Shown one piece after another: positions 42,601-52,071 of a stretch of 64,000 nucleotides of DNA (the first letter of the stretch is position 1; each line of letters opens with the position of its first letter). This DNA is from Legionella sp. (GTDB lineage: Bacteria; Pseudomonadota; Gammaproteobacteria; Legionellales; Legionellaceae): contig JARLJR010000008.1 in the NCBI GenBank assembly GCA_031291095.1, forward strand, positions 80,367 through 144,366, given 5' to 3'. The notes under the pieces are model-generated. The model did not search any database. It was not told the origin of the DNA and was given only the letters and a program-made list of their open reading frames with translations. The position numbers and the translations under genes were made by a program.

Positions 42601-44013
42601 GTGAGTTATTCAGGACCATTTATATCTCCAAGGATGGGGCGTGTTGAACAAATTCATTTTGTTGGAATTGGTGGTGTGGGTATGTGTGGTATTGCTGAGG
42701 TATTGCATAATCAGGGATATCGCATCACCGGCTCTGATGCAGGTGAGAGCAGCACGGTACAACGGTTAAAATCTTTAGGTATTCCGGTTTATCTGGGCCA
42801 TGAGGCACAGCATATTCAAGGTGCGGATGTTGTCGTACGCTCCTCAGCTGTAGGTATGGATAATCCTGAAGTTGCGGCGGCGCGAGAGCAGATGATTCCT
42901 GTCATACCACGTGCTGCAATGCTTGCTGAGTTAATGCGTTTTCGCCATGGCATCGCGGTTGCCGGAACACACGGTAAGACAACCACAACCAGTTTGGTTA
43001 GTAGCTTATTGGCAGAAGGGGGCTTAGATCCCAGTTTTGTTATTGGCGGTAAATTAAATAGTGCCGGTGTGAATGCCAAGCTTGGTCAGTCGCCTTATTT
43101 TGTTGTCGAAGCCGATGAAAGCGATGCCTCATTCTTATTCCTCAAGCCTATGATGGCAATTGTCACCAATATTGATGCTGATCACATGAGCACCTATGAT
43201 GATAACTTTGATAAGTTGAGAACTACTTTCCTTGAGTTTTTACATCATTTACCATTCTATGGGCTTGCCGTAGTCTGTGTGGATGATCCCGAGGTACGAG
43301 GTATAGTGCCCCAAATTGAGCGGCCTACCTTAACTTATGGATTTAGTGATGATGCTCATTATCGCGCCGTTGATTGGACTCAGAATGAATTGATTAGCGA
43401 ATTTACCGTCATTCGTCCGGCCCCCCATTCAACACTCAATATTCGCTTCCAATATCCAGGACGTCACAATGTATTAAATGCTCTAGCCGCGATTGCGATT
43501 GCTACCGAGTTAGGTGTTGATGATGCCGCCATTATGAGCGCTCTTGCTAAGTTCCAGGGGGTTGGTCGTCGCTTTCAAATGTTAGGAGAAAAACATTTTG
43601 AGCGCGGTTCCGCACTGGTCGTTGATGACTATGGTCATCATCCACAAGAAATATTATCAACAATCGACGCATTTCGCCGTGTGTGGCCGAATAAGCGTCT
43701 AGTGCATGTGTTCCAACCTCATCGTTATTCAAGAACACAATCGTTGCATGATCAATTTGTCGATGTACTGAAACTGTCGGATAAATTATTTTTATTTGAT
43801 ATTTATTCTGCTGGTGAAGCGGCAATTCCCGGGATTAGCAGTGAAAACTTAGCACAACAAATTGAGAGTTATGACAAAAATGTTACCTTGGTAAATGAGC
43901 GCTCGCTTAAGGCTATGTTGGACGAATTTATCCAGGATGGTGATGTTATTCTAATGCAAGGTGCTGGGAATATTGGTCAAATTGCGGTGAACCTGATGAA
44001 AGAAGAACTGTGA
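42601..44013 (+). CDS. murC: MurC, UDP-MurNAc L-alanine ligase
   Basis: It adds L-alanine to UDP-MurNAc, the first Mur ligase step. The 470-residue enzyme has the N-terminal loop FVGIGGVGMCGIAEVL, the ATP loop GTHGKTTTTSLV at about 120-131 and DDYGHHPQEI in the C-terminal part. The GTG at 42601 is chosen because AAGGGGGA is five to eight bases upstream; an ATG at 42634 would trim residues before the conserved loop and lacks such a site. murB follows after six bases. Confidence 0.96.
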   Translation: MSYSGPFISPRMGRVEQIHFVGIGGVGMCGIAEVLHNQGYRITGSDAGESSTVQRLKSLGIPVYLGHEAQHIQGADVVVRSSAVGMDNPEVAAAREQMIPVIPRAAMLAELMRFRHGIAVAGTHGKTTTTSLVSSLLAEGGLDPSFVIGGKLNSAGVNAKLGQSPYFVVEADESDASFLFLKPMMAIVTNIDADHMSTYDDNFDKLRTTFLEFLHHLPFYGLAVVCVDDPEVRGIVPQIERPTLTYGFSDDAHYRAVDWTQNELISEFTVIRPAPHSTLNIRFQYPGRHNVLNALAAIAIATELGVDDAAIMSALAKFQGVGRRFQMLGEKHFERGSALVVDDYGHHPQEILSTIDAFRRVWPNKRLVHVFQPHRYSRTQSLHDQFVDVLKLSDKLFLFDIYSAGEAAIPGISSENLAQQIESYDKNVTLVNERSLKAMLDEFIQDGDVILMQGAGNIGQIAVNLMKEEL

Positions 44014-44019
44014 GAGTCG

Positions 44020-44934
44020 ATGATGAGTACCACTGAAAAAGATTGTGAGCTAGCTGCAGAATGTCAAGGCACTTTGCTTTATAATGAATCTTTGGCAGAA
44101 TACACCACCTGGCGCGTTGGCGGCCCTGCTGCCAAGCTGTATAAACCAGCAAATGCTGCTGATTTGGCTTTGTTTTTGCGCAATTTGCCGCAAAGAGAGC
44201 CATTGTTGTGGCTAGGGCTTGGTTCTAACTCCTTAATTAAAGACACCGGGTTTTCAGGAACCGTAGTCTTAACCCAAGGATGTCTCAAGGAAATCAATTT
44301 GCTAGGAGAGCAAACCGTAAAAGTAGAAGCTGGCGTTTCTTGTGCTAGCATGGCTCGCTTTTGCGCGCGGAATAACCTTTCTGGCGGTGAGTTTTGGGCA
44401 GGAATTCCAGGTACTATGGGTGGCGCTTTGCGGATGAACGCAGGCTGTCATGGCGGCGAAACCTGGCAATTTCTTATGGAGCTAGAGACCATGGATCGTG
44501 CCGGAGAAATCCGCGTACGAAAACCAGAAGAATATGAGGTAGCCTATCGGCATGTGGCCGGACCAGCTGATGAATGGTTTGTTTCGGCTACGTTTAAGTT
44601 ACCTTCGGGTGAGAAGGTAACTTCACTACAGGTCATCAAAGATTTATTAGCACATCGGGCAAATACCCAGCCTACTAATGAATATAATTGTGGGTCGGTA
44701 TTTCGTAACCCACCTGGAGATTTTGCGGCGCGACTTATTGAGTCTTGTGGCTTAAAAGGATTTAGTTTGGGGGGGGCAAAAGTTTCTCAGAAACATGCCA
44801 ACTTTATTATCAATCATCAAGGTTCAGCGAGCGCGGCTGATATTGAAGCATTGATTCATTTGGTGCAAACTAAAGTTCGTGAGCAAACAACAATTGAGTT
44901 GATGCGCGAAGTTCATATTATTGGAGACGCTTAA
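44020..44934 (+). CDS. murB: MurB, UDP-N-acetylenolpyruvoylglucosamine reductase (type II-like)
   Basis: It reduces UDP-GlcNAc-enolpyruvate with NADPH and FAD to UDP-MurNAc. The 304-residue length and lack of the type I insert fit the shorter class. FAD-binding residues are in TTWRVGGPA and [10 protein letters not shown]; the catalytic region is [15 protein letters not shown], with the Ser proton donor, and the C-terminal [14 protein letters not shown] is typical. The start is one of two adjacent ATGs (44020 or 44023). The stop TAA shares its last base with the ddl ATG. Confidence 0.95.
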   Translation: MMSTTEKDCELAAECQGTLLYNESLAEYTTWRVGGPAAKLYKPANAADLALFLRNLPQREPLLWLGLGSNSLIKDTGFSGTVVLTQGCLKEINLLGEQTVKVEAGVSCASMARFCARNNLSGGEFWAGIPGTMGGALRMNAGCHGGETWQFLMELETMDRAGEIRVRKPEEYEVAYRHVAGPADEWFVSATFKLPSGEKVTSLQVIKDLLAHRANTQPTNEYNCGSVFRNPPGDFAARLIESCGLKGFSLGGAKVSQKHANFIINHQGSASAADIEALIHLVQTKVREQTTIELMREVHIIGDA

Positions 44935-46028
44935 TGTCCAAGCCAATCAACCTGGCATTGCTTTATGGTGGAAAATCCGGAGAGCATGAAGTTTCATTAG
45001 TTTCGGCTGCATCTGTTTTAACTCATTTGGATGCAGAAAAATATCGTATTATTCCGATAGCCATGGATAAAGAGGGACTTTTTCATGTGCATCAATATGA
45101 AGATCTATTAGCTTATAAAGACAAGCTTCCAGTGAGTACCGAACGCTCTAAGCCTTTAGCCAGTTTACTGATTGATGGGTGTTTCGCTGTTGATGCAGAG
45201 GTGGTGTTTCCTGTTGTTCACGGACCACTGTATGAAGACGGTTGTTTACAAGGTATTTTGGAGTTGGCTGGTATAGCATATGTGGGATGTGACGTCCTAC
45301 CCTCTGCTATCGGTATGGACAAAGACATGACGCGCCGTGTGGCTTGCATTGATGGTTTGCAATCAGCACGCTACAAGCTGTTATCCTGGCATGCGCCTGC
45401 TGCAGAACGACAACGTTTCTGCCAAGAGGTTGCCACTGAATTTGGTTGGCCATTATTTGTGAAGCCATGCTCTATGGGGTCAAGTGTGGGCATCCACAAA
45501 GCTAAAAATATGAGCGAGTTGTTGGCTGCAGTAGATGATGCGTTACGCTACGATGAAGAAATTTTAGTAGAATCGTTCATCGAAGGTCGTGAGATAGAGC
45601 TGTCTGTACTCGAAAGCTTAGACCCTTCTGCTGCGCCAAGAGTGAGTATTCCTGGTGAAATTTGCGTTCACCATCCTGATGGTTTTTATTCCTACTCGGC
45701 AAAATACCTTGAGAGTAATCAAACTGATTTAATTATTCCTGCTCCCTTAAGCCCTTCTGTAGCTGAGCGATTAAAGCAGGCTTCCTCGGATGTCTTTACC
45801 CGTTTAAAATGTAAAGGTATGGCGCGAGTAGATTTCTTTGTGAATGATAAAACAGAAACTATTTATTTTAATGAAATTAATACCTTACCTGGTTTTACTT
45901 CCATAAGCATGTACCCAAAGTTATGGCAGGCAAGTGGTTTAGCTTATCCTGATTTGCTTGATGAACTGATTCGTATTGCACAGGTTCATCAAAATTGTCG
46001 TAAACATTTAGTAACTAATTATCTGTGA
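44934..46028 (+). CDS. ddl: Ddl, D-alanine-D-alanine ligase
   Basis: An ATP-grasp enzyme joining two D-alanines. The 364-residue protein has [12 protein letters not shown] at the N-terminus, [16 protein letters not shown] in the grasp loop and [20 protein letters not shown] at the metal and D-Ala site, all typical. The start overlaps the murB stop by one base, and the stop overlaps the ftsQ GTG, so translation is tightly linked. The N-terminal insert of about 50 residues is of the longer Ddl type. Confidence 0.96.
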   Translation: MSKPINLALLYGGKSGEHEVSLVSAASVLTHLDAEKYRIIPIAMDKEGLFHVHQYEDLLAYKDKLPVSTERSKPLASLLIDGCFAVDAEVVFPVVHGPLYEDGCLQGILELAGIAYVGCDVLPSAIGMDKDMTRRVACIDGLQSARYKLLSWHAPAAERQRFCQEVATEFGWPLFVKPCSMGSSVGIHKAKNMSELLAAVDDALRYDEEILVESFIEGREIELSVLESLDPSAAPRVSIPGEICVHHPDGFYSYSAKYLESNQTDLIIPAPLSPSVAERLKQASSDVFTRLKCKGMARVDFFVNDKTETIYFNEINTLPGFTSISMYPKLWQASGLAYPDLLDELIRIAQVHQNCRKHLVTNYL

Positions 46029-46765
46029 GCGAAATGAGTATTAACAGGAGCAATGAATCTGGGAGTTTACGCTATATTTGCCTGCTTTGGGGGTTAATCC
46101 TCTGCGCAGTGATATTGGCAGGGCGCCTGGGTTATTGGTACCTATCTGATGCAGAGTATTTTCCGATAACCACGATTAAAGTGGCTGCAAGTTACGAACA
46201 TGTGAGTCATAAAGAGTTAGAGGATGTTTTAGCAAAATATGTAGGAGATAGTTTCTTTGCTTTGCCTGCACGGGCATTGCAAAGCGAACTGAATGAAATG
46301 AGTTGGGTAGATACGGCGACCGTAGAACGCGTTTGGCCAGATACGTTAAAAATCAGGTTAATCGAAAAGAAACCAGTAGCTATTTGGGGTAATTCACTAA
46401 TGACCGCAGATGGTCGGTTATTTAATGAAGGCTCTGATATTGGTGATTTAAGTCTACCAAAGTTAAAAGGACCATCATCTCAGCAACTAGACGTCTTACA
46501 AGTTTACGAAAAATTGAGTAAGATATTATCAATGTACGGATTGAATGCTACTGGACTGCATTTAAGAGATAACCAATCCTGGGTATTATTAATAGGAAAT
46601 AACATAAAAATATACTTAGGAAAGAACGAGTTAGAAGCACGATTGCTGCGATTTTGTAAGGCATATCCAGCTGTATTTGCTCAAAAAATCGAGCAGCTGG
46701 CAAGTGTAGACTTACGCTATCCGCGTGGTATGGCAGTGCAGTGGAAACAACAAACGGAACGATAA
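46025..46765 (+). CDS. ftsQ: FtsQ, divisome membrane protein
   Basis: A bitopic inner-membrane divisome protein that links FtsB and FtsL to later proteins. It is 246 residues with a membrane helix at about 16-38 and a periplasmic POTRA domain ([24 protein letters not shown]), then the beta domain with [28 protein letters not shown]. The GTG start overlaps the ddl stop (GTGA). The stop shares a base with the ftsA ATG (TAATG). Confidence 0.94.
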   Translation: MSEMSINRSNESGSLRYICLLWGLILCAVILAGRLGYWYLSDAEYFPITTIKVAASYEHVSHKELEDVLAKYVGDSFFALPARALQSELNEMSWVDTATVERVWPDTLKIRLIEKKPVAIWGNSLMTADGRLFNEGSDIGDLSLPKLKGPSSQQLDVLQVYEKLSKILSMYGLNATGLHLRDNQSWVLLIGNNIKIYLGKNELEARLLRFCKAYPAVFAQKIEQLASVDLRYPRGMAVQWKQQTER

Positions 46766-48003
46766 TGGCGAAGAAAATAGAAAAAAATATTATCACTGGC
46801 TTGGATATAGGCACCTCAAAAATTAATGCGCTGATAGGTGAAGTATCCTCCGATGGAACAATCGAAGTAATTGGGATTGGTCGTCATCCTTCTCGTGGTT
46901 TAAAACGCGGTGTAGTCGTTGACATAGAGGCTACAGTTAATTCGATTCAGCGTGCAGTACAAGAAGCTGAGTTGATGGCCAATTGTGAAGTCAGAACGGT
47001 TTATGCCGGGATTGCTGGCAGCCACATACGCAGTTTAAATTCACATGGCATCGTGGCCATTCGTGAAAAAGAAGTATCGCAAGCCGATGTGGAGCGAGTG
47101 ATTGATGCGGCAAAGGCAGTTGCTATTCCTGCGGATCAAAAAATTCTCCATATCCTACCTCAAGAATTCATTATCGATTATCAAGGCAGCATTCGTGAGC
47201 CTGTCGGTATGGCGGGTGTTCGTCTTGAGTCACGAGTACATTTGGTGACTGGTTCGGTGAGTGCGGCACAAAACATTGTGAAATGTGTTCGTCGCTGTGG
47301 TTTAGACGTGAGTGATATTATTCTCGAGCAGTTGGCTTCAAGTCATGCAGTGCTTACTGATGATGAGAAAGACTTAGGTGTTTGTTTGATTGATATCGGC
47401 GCCGGAACGACAGACATTGCCATATTTTCTGAAGGTGCGATTCAGCATACGGCAGTAATTCCGATTGCTGGTGATCAGGTAACCAATGACATTGCAATGG
47501 CTTTACGTACACCTACTAAAGCAGCAGAAGCAATCAAATTAACTCATGCCTGTGCATTACCTGAATTAGCAAATCCAACCCAAATGTTGGAAGTTGCCAG
47601 TGTTAATGATCGCCCAGGAAGAAAAATTTCAGCAAAAGCTTTAGCGGATGTTGTTTCAGCACGTTATGAAGAATTATTTACTTTAGTGCGCAATGAGTTG
47701 CGTCGCAGCGGTTTTGAAGATCGCATGGCTGCTGGTATTGTAATTACCGGTGGTGCTGCGAATGTTCATGGCGCGATTGAGTTGGCTGAGCTTTGTTTTG
47801 AAATGCCAGTGCGTAAAGGTTATGCACAGCACGTATCAGGCTTGGCTGAGGTTACTGAAAATCCTGCCTTTGCTACAGGTGTAGGTTTGCTGTTGCACGG
47901 ATACCAGCAACAATACGATGCACGCTACAATGTTCCTGCAATGAGTGAAAACTCTAAGGGCTTGTGGTTGCGGATGAAAGAATGGTTTCAAGGAAATTTT
48001 TAA
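46765..48003 (+). CDS. ftsA: FtsA, actin-like divisome protein
   Basis: FtsA anchors FtsZ to the membrane and signals to later divisome proteins. It is a 412-residue actin-fold protein: ITGLDIGTSKINALIGEV is phosphate loop 1, DIGAGTTDIAIF is loop 2 and GIVITGGAANVHG the adenosine site. The C-terminal amphipathic helix (LWLRMKEWFQGNF) is the membrane anchor. The ATG at 46765 fits the TAATG overlap with ftsQ; a GTG at 46741 would add eight residues not seen in relatives. ftsZ follows after a 96-base leader. Confidence 0.96.
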   Translation: MAKKIEKNIITGLDIGTSKINALIGEVSSDGTIEVIGIGRHPSRGLKRGVVVDIEATVNSIQRAVQEAELMANCEVRTVYAGIAGSHIRSLNSHGIVAIREKEVSQADVERVIDAAKAVAIPADQKILHILPQEFIIDYQGSIREPVGMAGVRLESRVHLVTGSVSAAQNIVKCVRRCGLDVSDIILEQLASSHAVLTDDEKDLGVCLIDIGAGTTDIAIFSEGAIQHTAVIPIAGDQVTNDIAMALRTPTKAAEAIKLTHACALPELANPTQMLEVASVNDRPGRKISAKALADVVSARYEELFTLVRNELRRSGFEDRMAAGIVITGGAANVHGAIELAELCFEMPVRKGYAQHVSGLAEVTENPAFATGVGLLLHGYQQQYDARYNVPAMSENSKGLWLRMKEWFQGNF

Positions 48004-48099
48004 GATACATGTAACTGGAAACGCTTTACCAATTGAGAGAGCGGAAGAGGAAATTTTTACTGGTTACTATTACAGAATAAACGTATGGGGAGCACGGTT

Positions 48100-49293
48100 A
48101 TGTTTGAATTAATGGAAGGCCAACTGCAAGATAGTAATGCAGTCATTAAGGTAGTTGGCGTTGGCGGCGGCGGTGGTAATGCTGTAGAGCATATGCTTGC
48201 TGAAAATATTGATGGCGTTGAGTTTATCTGTGCTAATACAGATGCTCAAGCGTTAAGAGCGTCTAAAGCAAAAATTCACATTCAGTTGGGTGATGAATTA
48301 ACGAAAGGCTTAGGTGCTGGTGCGAACCCACAAATTGGCCGTGAAGCAGCCGAAGAAGATCGCGAATTAATTCGTGAAATACTTGCAGGCGCTGATATGG
48401 TATTTATTACTGCTGGAATGGGCGGTGGTACTGGAACTGGTGCTGCTCCTGTATTTGCAGAAATTGCCAAAGAATTAGGAATTTTAACAGTAGCGATTGT
48501 AACCAAACCTTTTTCATTCGAAGGCAAGCAACGTGCCTTGGCTGCAGAAGACGGAATTCGTCGTCTTGCAGAACATGTCGATTCATTAATTACTATACCT
48601 AACAATAAGTTACTCAGCGTTTTAGGTAAAAATATTAGTTTATTAAATGCATTTAAAGCAGCTAATAATGTATTGCTTGGTGCAGTAAAAGGGATTTCAG
48701 ATCTTATTACACGCCCAGGTTTAATTAACGTCGACTTCGCTGACGTGCGTACAGTAATGTCCGAAATGGGTATGGCGATGATGGGAACCGGAAGTGCAGT
48801 AGGGGAGCAACGCGCTCGTCAAGCTGCTGAAGCTGCAATTGCCTCTCCATTATTAGAAGACGTGAATTTTTCAGGTGCTCGTGGAATCCTGGTGAATATT
48901 ACTGCAGGTCTTGATATGTCAATCGGTGAGTTTGAAGAGGTTGGCGATGTTGTTAAAGAATTTATTTCTGATGATGCAACGGTAGTTGTTGGAACAGTAA
49001 TTGATCCAGACATGACCGATGAAATGCGAGTTACTGTGATTGTTACAGGTTTGGGTGATGCAAGACAACGCCATCAACAAGCTCAACCACAACAAGCATA
49101 TCGTGCACGTTTGATTGAATCAATGAGAAGTGATGGTTCATTTGACTATCAAGAGTTAGATCGCCCAGCCGTAGTGCGTAAGCAAGCCAGTTCAACTGCA
49201 GCAGCTTCCGCAATGAAAGCAAGTGGTGATCATGTTCCTGATGTTGATTATCTAGATATCCCTGCTTTTTTACGTCGTCAAGAAGAGGCATAG
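48100..49293 (+). CDS. ftsZ: FtsZ, tubulin-like division GTPase
   Basis: FtsZ forms the division ring. The 397-residue protein has the tubulin signature [10 protein letters not shown] at about 108-117, the T7 loop ([11 protein letters not shown]) and a C-terminal peptide [12 protein letters not shown] that binds FtsA and ZipA. The ATG at 48100 (MFELMEGQ) is chosen because GGGGAGC lies about eight bases upstream, inside the longer alternative. A strong hairpin follows the stop, so lpxC is likely to have a separate promoter. Confidence 0.97.
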   Translation: MFELMEGQLQDSNAVIKVVGVGGGGGNAVEHMLAENIDGVEFICANTDAQALRASKAKIHIQLGDELTKGLGAGANPQIGREAAEEDRELIREILAGADMVFITAGMGGGTGTGAAPVFAEIAKELGILTVAIVTKPFSFEGKQRALAAEDGIRRLAEHVDSLITIPNNKLLSVLGKNISLLNAFKAANNVLLGAVKGISDLITRPGLINVDFADVRTVMSEMGMAMMGTGSAVGEQRARQAAEAAIASPLLEDVNFSGARGILVNITAGLDMSIGEFEEVGDVVKEFISDDATVVVGTVIDPDMTDEMRVTVIVTGLGDARQRHQQAQPQQAYRARLIESMRSDGSFDYQELDRPAVVRKQASSTAAASAMKASGDHVPDVDYLDIPAFLRRQEEA

Positions 49294-49321
49294 TTAGGCA
49301 TTACCGCTGTAGAAAAGACTT

Positions 49322-49357
49322 ACCCGGGGTTTGTAATTCAAATTGCCCGGGTTTTGT
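49322..49357 (+). terminator. Rho-independent terminator after ftsZ
   Basis: ACCCGGG (49322-49328) pairs with CCCGGGT (49346-49352), with TTTG/CAAA adding inner pairs, followed by TTTGTTTTG. Confidence 0.85.
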
Positions 49358-49473
49358 TTTGCTTTATTACATTATAAAAAAATAGACGAACTTATAATTT
49401 ATTGGTAAAATCTCGAAGTTTTTTGCGCGTAAAATAATAATATTATGAGGAATAGGAACAAGGTGAGCACTGA

Positions 49474-50388
49474 ATGATAAAACAAAGAACTCCTAAAAAG
49501 GTAATCCAGGCTACTGGCGTGGGATTGCATTCGGGTGAGAAAGTGCTTTTAACCCTGAGACCTGCTCCTGTTAATACTGGCATTGTTTTTCGACGCGTTG
49601 ATCTTTCACCTGTAGTTGAAATCCCTGCATCCTATGAGCACGTAGGCGATACGATGTTATGTACTACACTGCATCATGGTCAGGTTAAGATTGCTACGGT
49701 GGAGCATTTGCTTTCTGCTTTGGCTGGTTTAGGCATTGATAATGCATACATTGATGTTAATGCGCCTGAGCTTCCTATTATGGATGGCAGTGCAGCGCCT
49801 TTTGTATTTTTGATCCAATCGGCAGGTATTCGCGAGCAAAATGCGCCCAAAAAATACATTCGCATTACTAAGCCCATTCGTGTAGAAGATAATGGGAAGT
49901 ATGTGCAATTTTATCCATATAATGGGTATAAAATTTCCTTTACTATTGATTTTGATCATCCAGCATTCAATGACAAACCACAAAAAGTAAGCTTTGATTT
50001 CTCGACAACTTCTTATGTTAGAGAAGTATGCCGTGCGCGTACTTTTGGTTTTCTTTCTGATTATGAGAAGCTACGTGAGTGTGATTTAGCTAAAGGTGGA
50101 AGTCTGGATAATGCAATCGTAGTAGATGATTACCGAGTCCTTAATGAAGATGGACTACGTTTTGAATCTGAATTTGTAACTCATAAGGTTTTAGACGCGA
50201 TTGGCGATCTCTATTTACTAGGCTCAAGTCTAATTGGTGCTTTTGAAGGGCATAAATCAGGGCATGAACTGAATAATAGATTATTACGTGAACTAATGGT
50301 CAGACAAGATGCGTGGGAGTATACCACTTTTGACGCAGACGATTACCTACCCGTAATTCATAATGAATTTTGCCCTGTAGAAGCCTAA
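49474..50388 (+). CDS. lpxC: LpxC, UDP-3-O-acyl-GlcNAc deacetylase
   Basis: A zinc deacetylase that makes the committed step of lipid A synthesis. The 304-residue enzyme has the first zinc His in VEHLLSAL, and the second set in [16 protein letters not shown] (HKxxDxxGD), with the catalytic Glu near TMLCTTL and the conserved [14 protein letters not shown]. AAGGTGAG lies before the ATG. It is the last gene of the cluster, as in E. coli. Confidence 0.96.
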   Translation: MIKQRTPKKVIQATGVGLHSGEKVLLTLRPAPVNTGIVFRRVDLSPVVEIPASYEHVGDTMLCTTLHHGQVKIATVEHLLSALAGLGIDNAYIDVNAPELPIMDGSAAPFVFLIQSAGIREQNAPKKYIRITKPIRVEDNGKYVQFYPYNGYKISFTIDFDHPAFNDKPQKVSFDFSTTSYVREVCRARTFGFLSDYEKLRECDLAKGGSLDNAIVVDDYRVLNEDGLRFESEFVTHKVLDAIGDLYLLGSSLIGAFEGHKSGHELNNRLLRELMVRQDAWEYTTFDADDYLPVIHNEFCPVEA

Positions 50389-50410
50389 GCCCCCCCTATT
50401 AAATTAGCAT

Positions 50411-50516
50411 AGCCTGGTTGCTTGCAACCAGGACTTTCTTTTAAGCTGTATCTTCATCCGAATCTTGTTTGAAATCCGCTTTTAGGAAAACTAGTTGCCA
50501 GCAACCAGACTACGTC
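50411..50516. repeat. Family B element with near-perfect ends (about 105 bp)
   Basis: It starts AGCCTGGTTGCTTGCAACCAG and ends GTTGCCAGCAACCAGACTACG without its last bases matching. The outer ends TAGCCTGGTTGC and GCAACCAGACTA are inverted copies with one mismatch, a MITE-like form. It matches the copy at 37238. Confidence 0.7.
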
Positions 50517-50625
50517 GGTTAAAAATTGAACCATTCTATAAACTCAAAACTTGTATATTTACAAATCAAAGTCTAAAATATGGCTATTTTATACCTATTT
50601 TGACCATATATCCTTGGAGGATTTA

Positions 50626-51918
50626 ATGCCAACTATCGCAATGAATGCTTATGTAGCAGCACAAGTACAAAAAGCCGACTTACTTGAAGACCTAACGCTT
50701 GTCTTAACTACATGGGACGATTATCGTGATTTTTTAAGTATAAAAATTGAAAAAAAAGTAATAGCTTTAGATTTTAGTAACATAAAACTGTCGGAGGATG
50801 ATGTAAGTGATTTAGTAAAGGCACTTAACGAGCAATCTTCCATAATCAAATTAACGCTAAGCAATTGCCAGCTTACCGATCTCCATGAAGAGCGGCTCAG
50901 TCAATTAAAATACATTACGGAACTTGATTTAAATAATAATCTGTTACAACAGCCTAGTCTAAAAGCCCAAAAATTAAAATCACTGTGTTTAAATAACAAT
51001 TCTCATCTGGATGCTGCGATTGTACTGTTGAATTTGAGTAGAAGTATTAGCAACTTGGAAAAACTCGATCTGGCTCATTGTAATGTTACAGATTCCGAGC
51101 TAATTTCACTGGTTTCACTGTCTTTTAGAATGCTAGCGTGCCTTGATTTATCGAATAATTTTCTTAGTGACGAAGGGCAAGAATTTTTATTACAAAGAAA
51201 AAATCATAATCCTTTGTTGCAAGAAATTAATCTGCTAGGAAATACGGGTATTACTACCTTACAAATATTTCCTTTTGCATCCGGGGATAATCGCCATCTC
51301 AATATAGAAAGTTTCCTAACTCGATTAGAACTGCAAATAAGAGTTACACGAGAAAAATTAGATAAATTAAGTCCTCAGCCAGAGCCTGAAGCATCCTCTT
51401 CTCAAGCCTCATCACCGAGAATGGTTCCTATTAATTTATTTAAAGGGGTAACAAAAAGTGCTCCAGAACAATTAAAAGTATTAGAAAAGTTAATGGATAT
51501 GCAAAGTATAGTGATTAAAAAATTGATACTAAGTCGTGAATCACTATCCCTTGATAAAATAGATCGCATGCAAAAGCAAATAGAAACATATCACCAACAA
51601 TTCATAGATGCAAAAAAAGCCAAAACGGTACAACTTCAAAATAGTCCTCGTTCAGCTTCGCCAGATCTTAGCAAAGGCAGACCACGTTCTCCTAGCTCTC
51701 CGCGAAGTGGTTCCATGCGTAATTTGTCAAAATTTTTTGATCAACAGCAATCTCCTGCGGGTGTACCAGACAGCGATATGGCAACGAAGCTTATTACAGC
51801 CAAACAAATAGACTTTGTTACAAAACTGATTGCCGCTCAAGAAGGCTTAATTAGCTATTTGAAGTCGCCGAGTAATGACGAGTTGATTGAGCAAGAACGC
51901 ACATTAAGATCGAGCTAA
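50626..51918 (+). CDS. Leucine-rich-repeat protein with coiled-coil tail, effector candidate
   Basis: A 430-residue protein with no signal peptide. Residues about 40-220 hold leucine-rich repeats of the ribonuclease-inhibitor type (ITELDLNNNLL; LEKLDLAHCNVTDSEL; LACLDLSNNFLSDEG; LQEINLLGNTG). A Ser/Pro-rich link (PQPEPEASSSQASSPR) leads to helical segments and a second Ser/Pro-rich stretch (RSPSSPRSGSMR), then a charged helix to the C-terminus. GGAGG at 50615-50619, seven bases before the ATG at 50626, fixes the start. Eukaryote-type LRR proteins in Legionella are often Dot/Icm substrates (Leg class); here it is inferred. Confidence 0.65.
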   Translation: MPTIAMNAYVAAQVQKADLLEDLTLVLTTWDDYRDFLSIKIEKKVIALDFSNIKLSEDDVSDLVKALNEQSSIIKLTLSNCQLTDLHEERLSQLKYITELDLNNNLLQQPSLKAQKLKSLCLNNNSHLDAAIVLLNLSRSISNLEKLDLAHCNVTDSELISLVSLSFRMLACLDLSNNFLSDEGQEFLLQRKNHNPLLQEINLLGNTGITTLQIFPFASGDNRHLNIESFLTRLELQIRVTREKLDKLSPQPEPEASSSQASSPRMVPINLFKGVTKSAPEQLKVLEKLMDMQSIVIKKLILSRESLSLDKIDRMQKQIETYHQQFIDAKKAKTVQLQNSPRSASPDLSKGRPRSPSSPRSGSMRNLSKFFDQQQSPAGVPDSDMATKLITAKQIDFVTKLIAAQEGLISYLKSPSNDELIEQERTLRSS

Positions 51919-51966
51919 TCGAATTTAAAGCTGCGAATTTTGCTTGATACTAACGCATAGAGAGAG

Positions 51967-52000
51967 TAAGTTTATTATTTTAAATGAAATAATAAACTTA
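51967..52000. terminator. AT-rich 14-bp hairpin
   Basis: TAAGTTTATTATTT (51967-51980) pairs perfectly with AAATAATAAACTTA (51987-52000) around a six-base loop. It lies between the LRR gene and the M13 protease gene. It has few G-C pairs, so its terminator role is uncertain. Confidence 0.5.
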
Positions 52001-52071
52001 TCGTCATCGCGAGCCTTGACGAAATTTACCTATTTTGTAAATGCTTAATGTTTGGCAAAAGGAGCCGTAGA

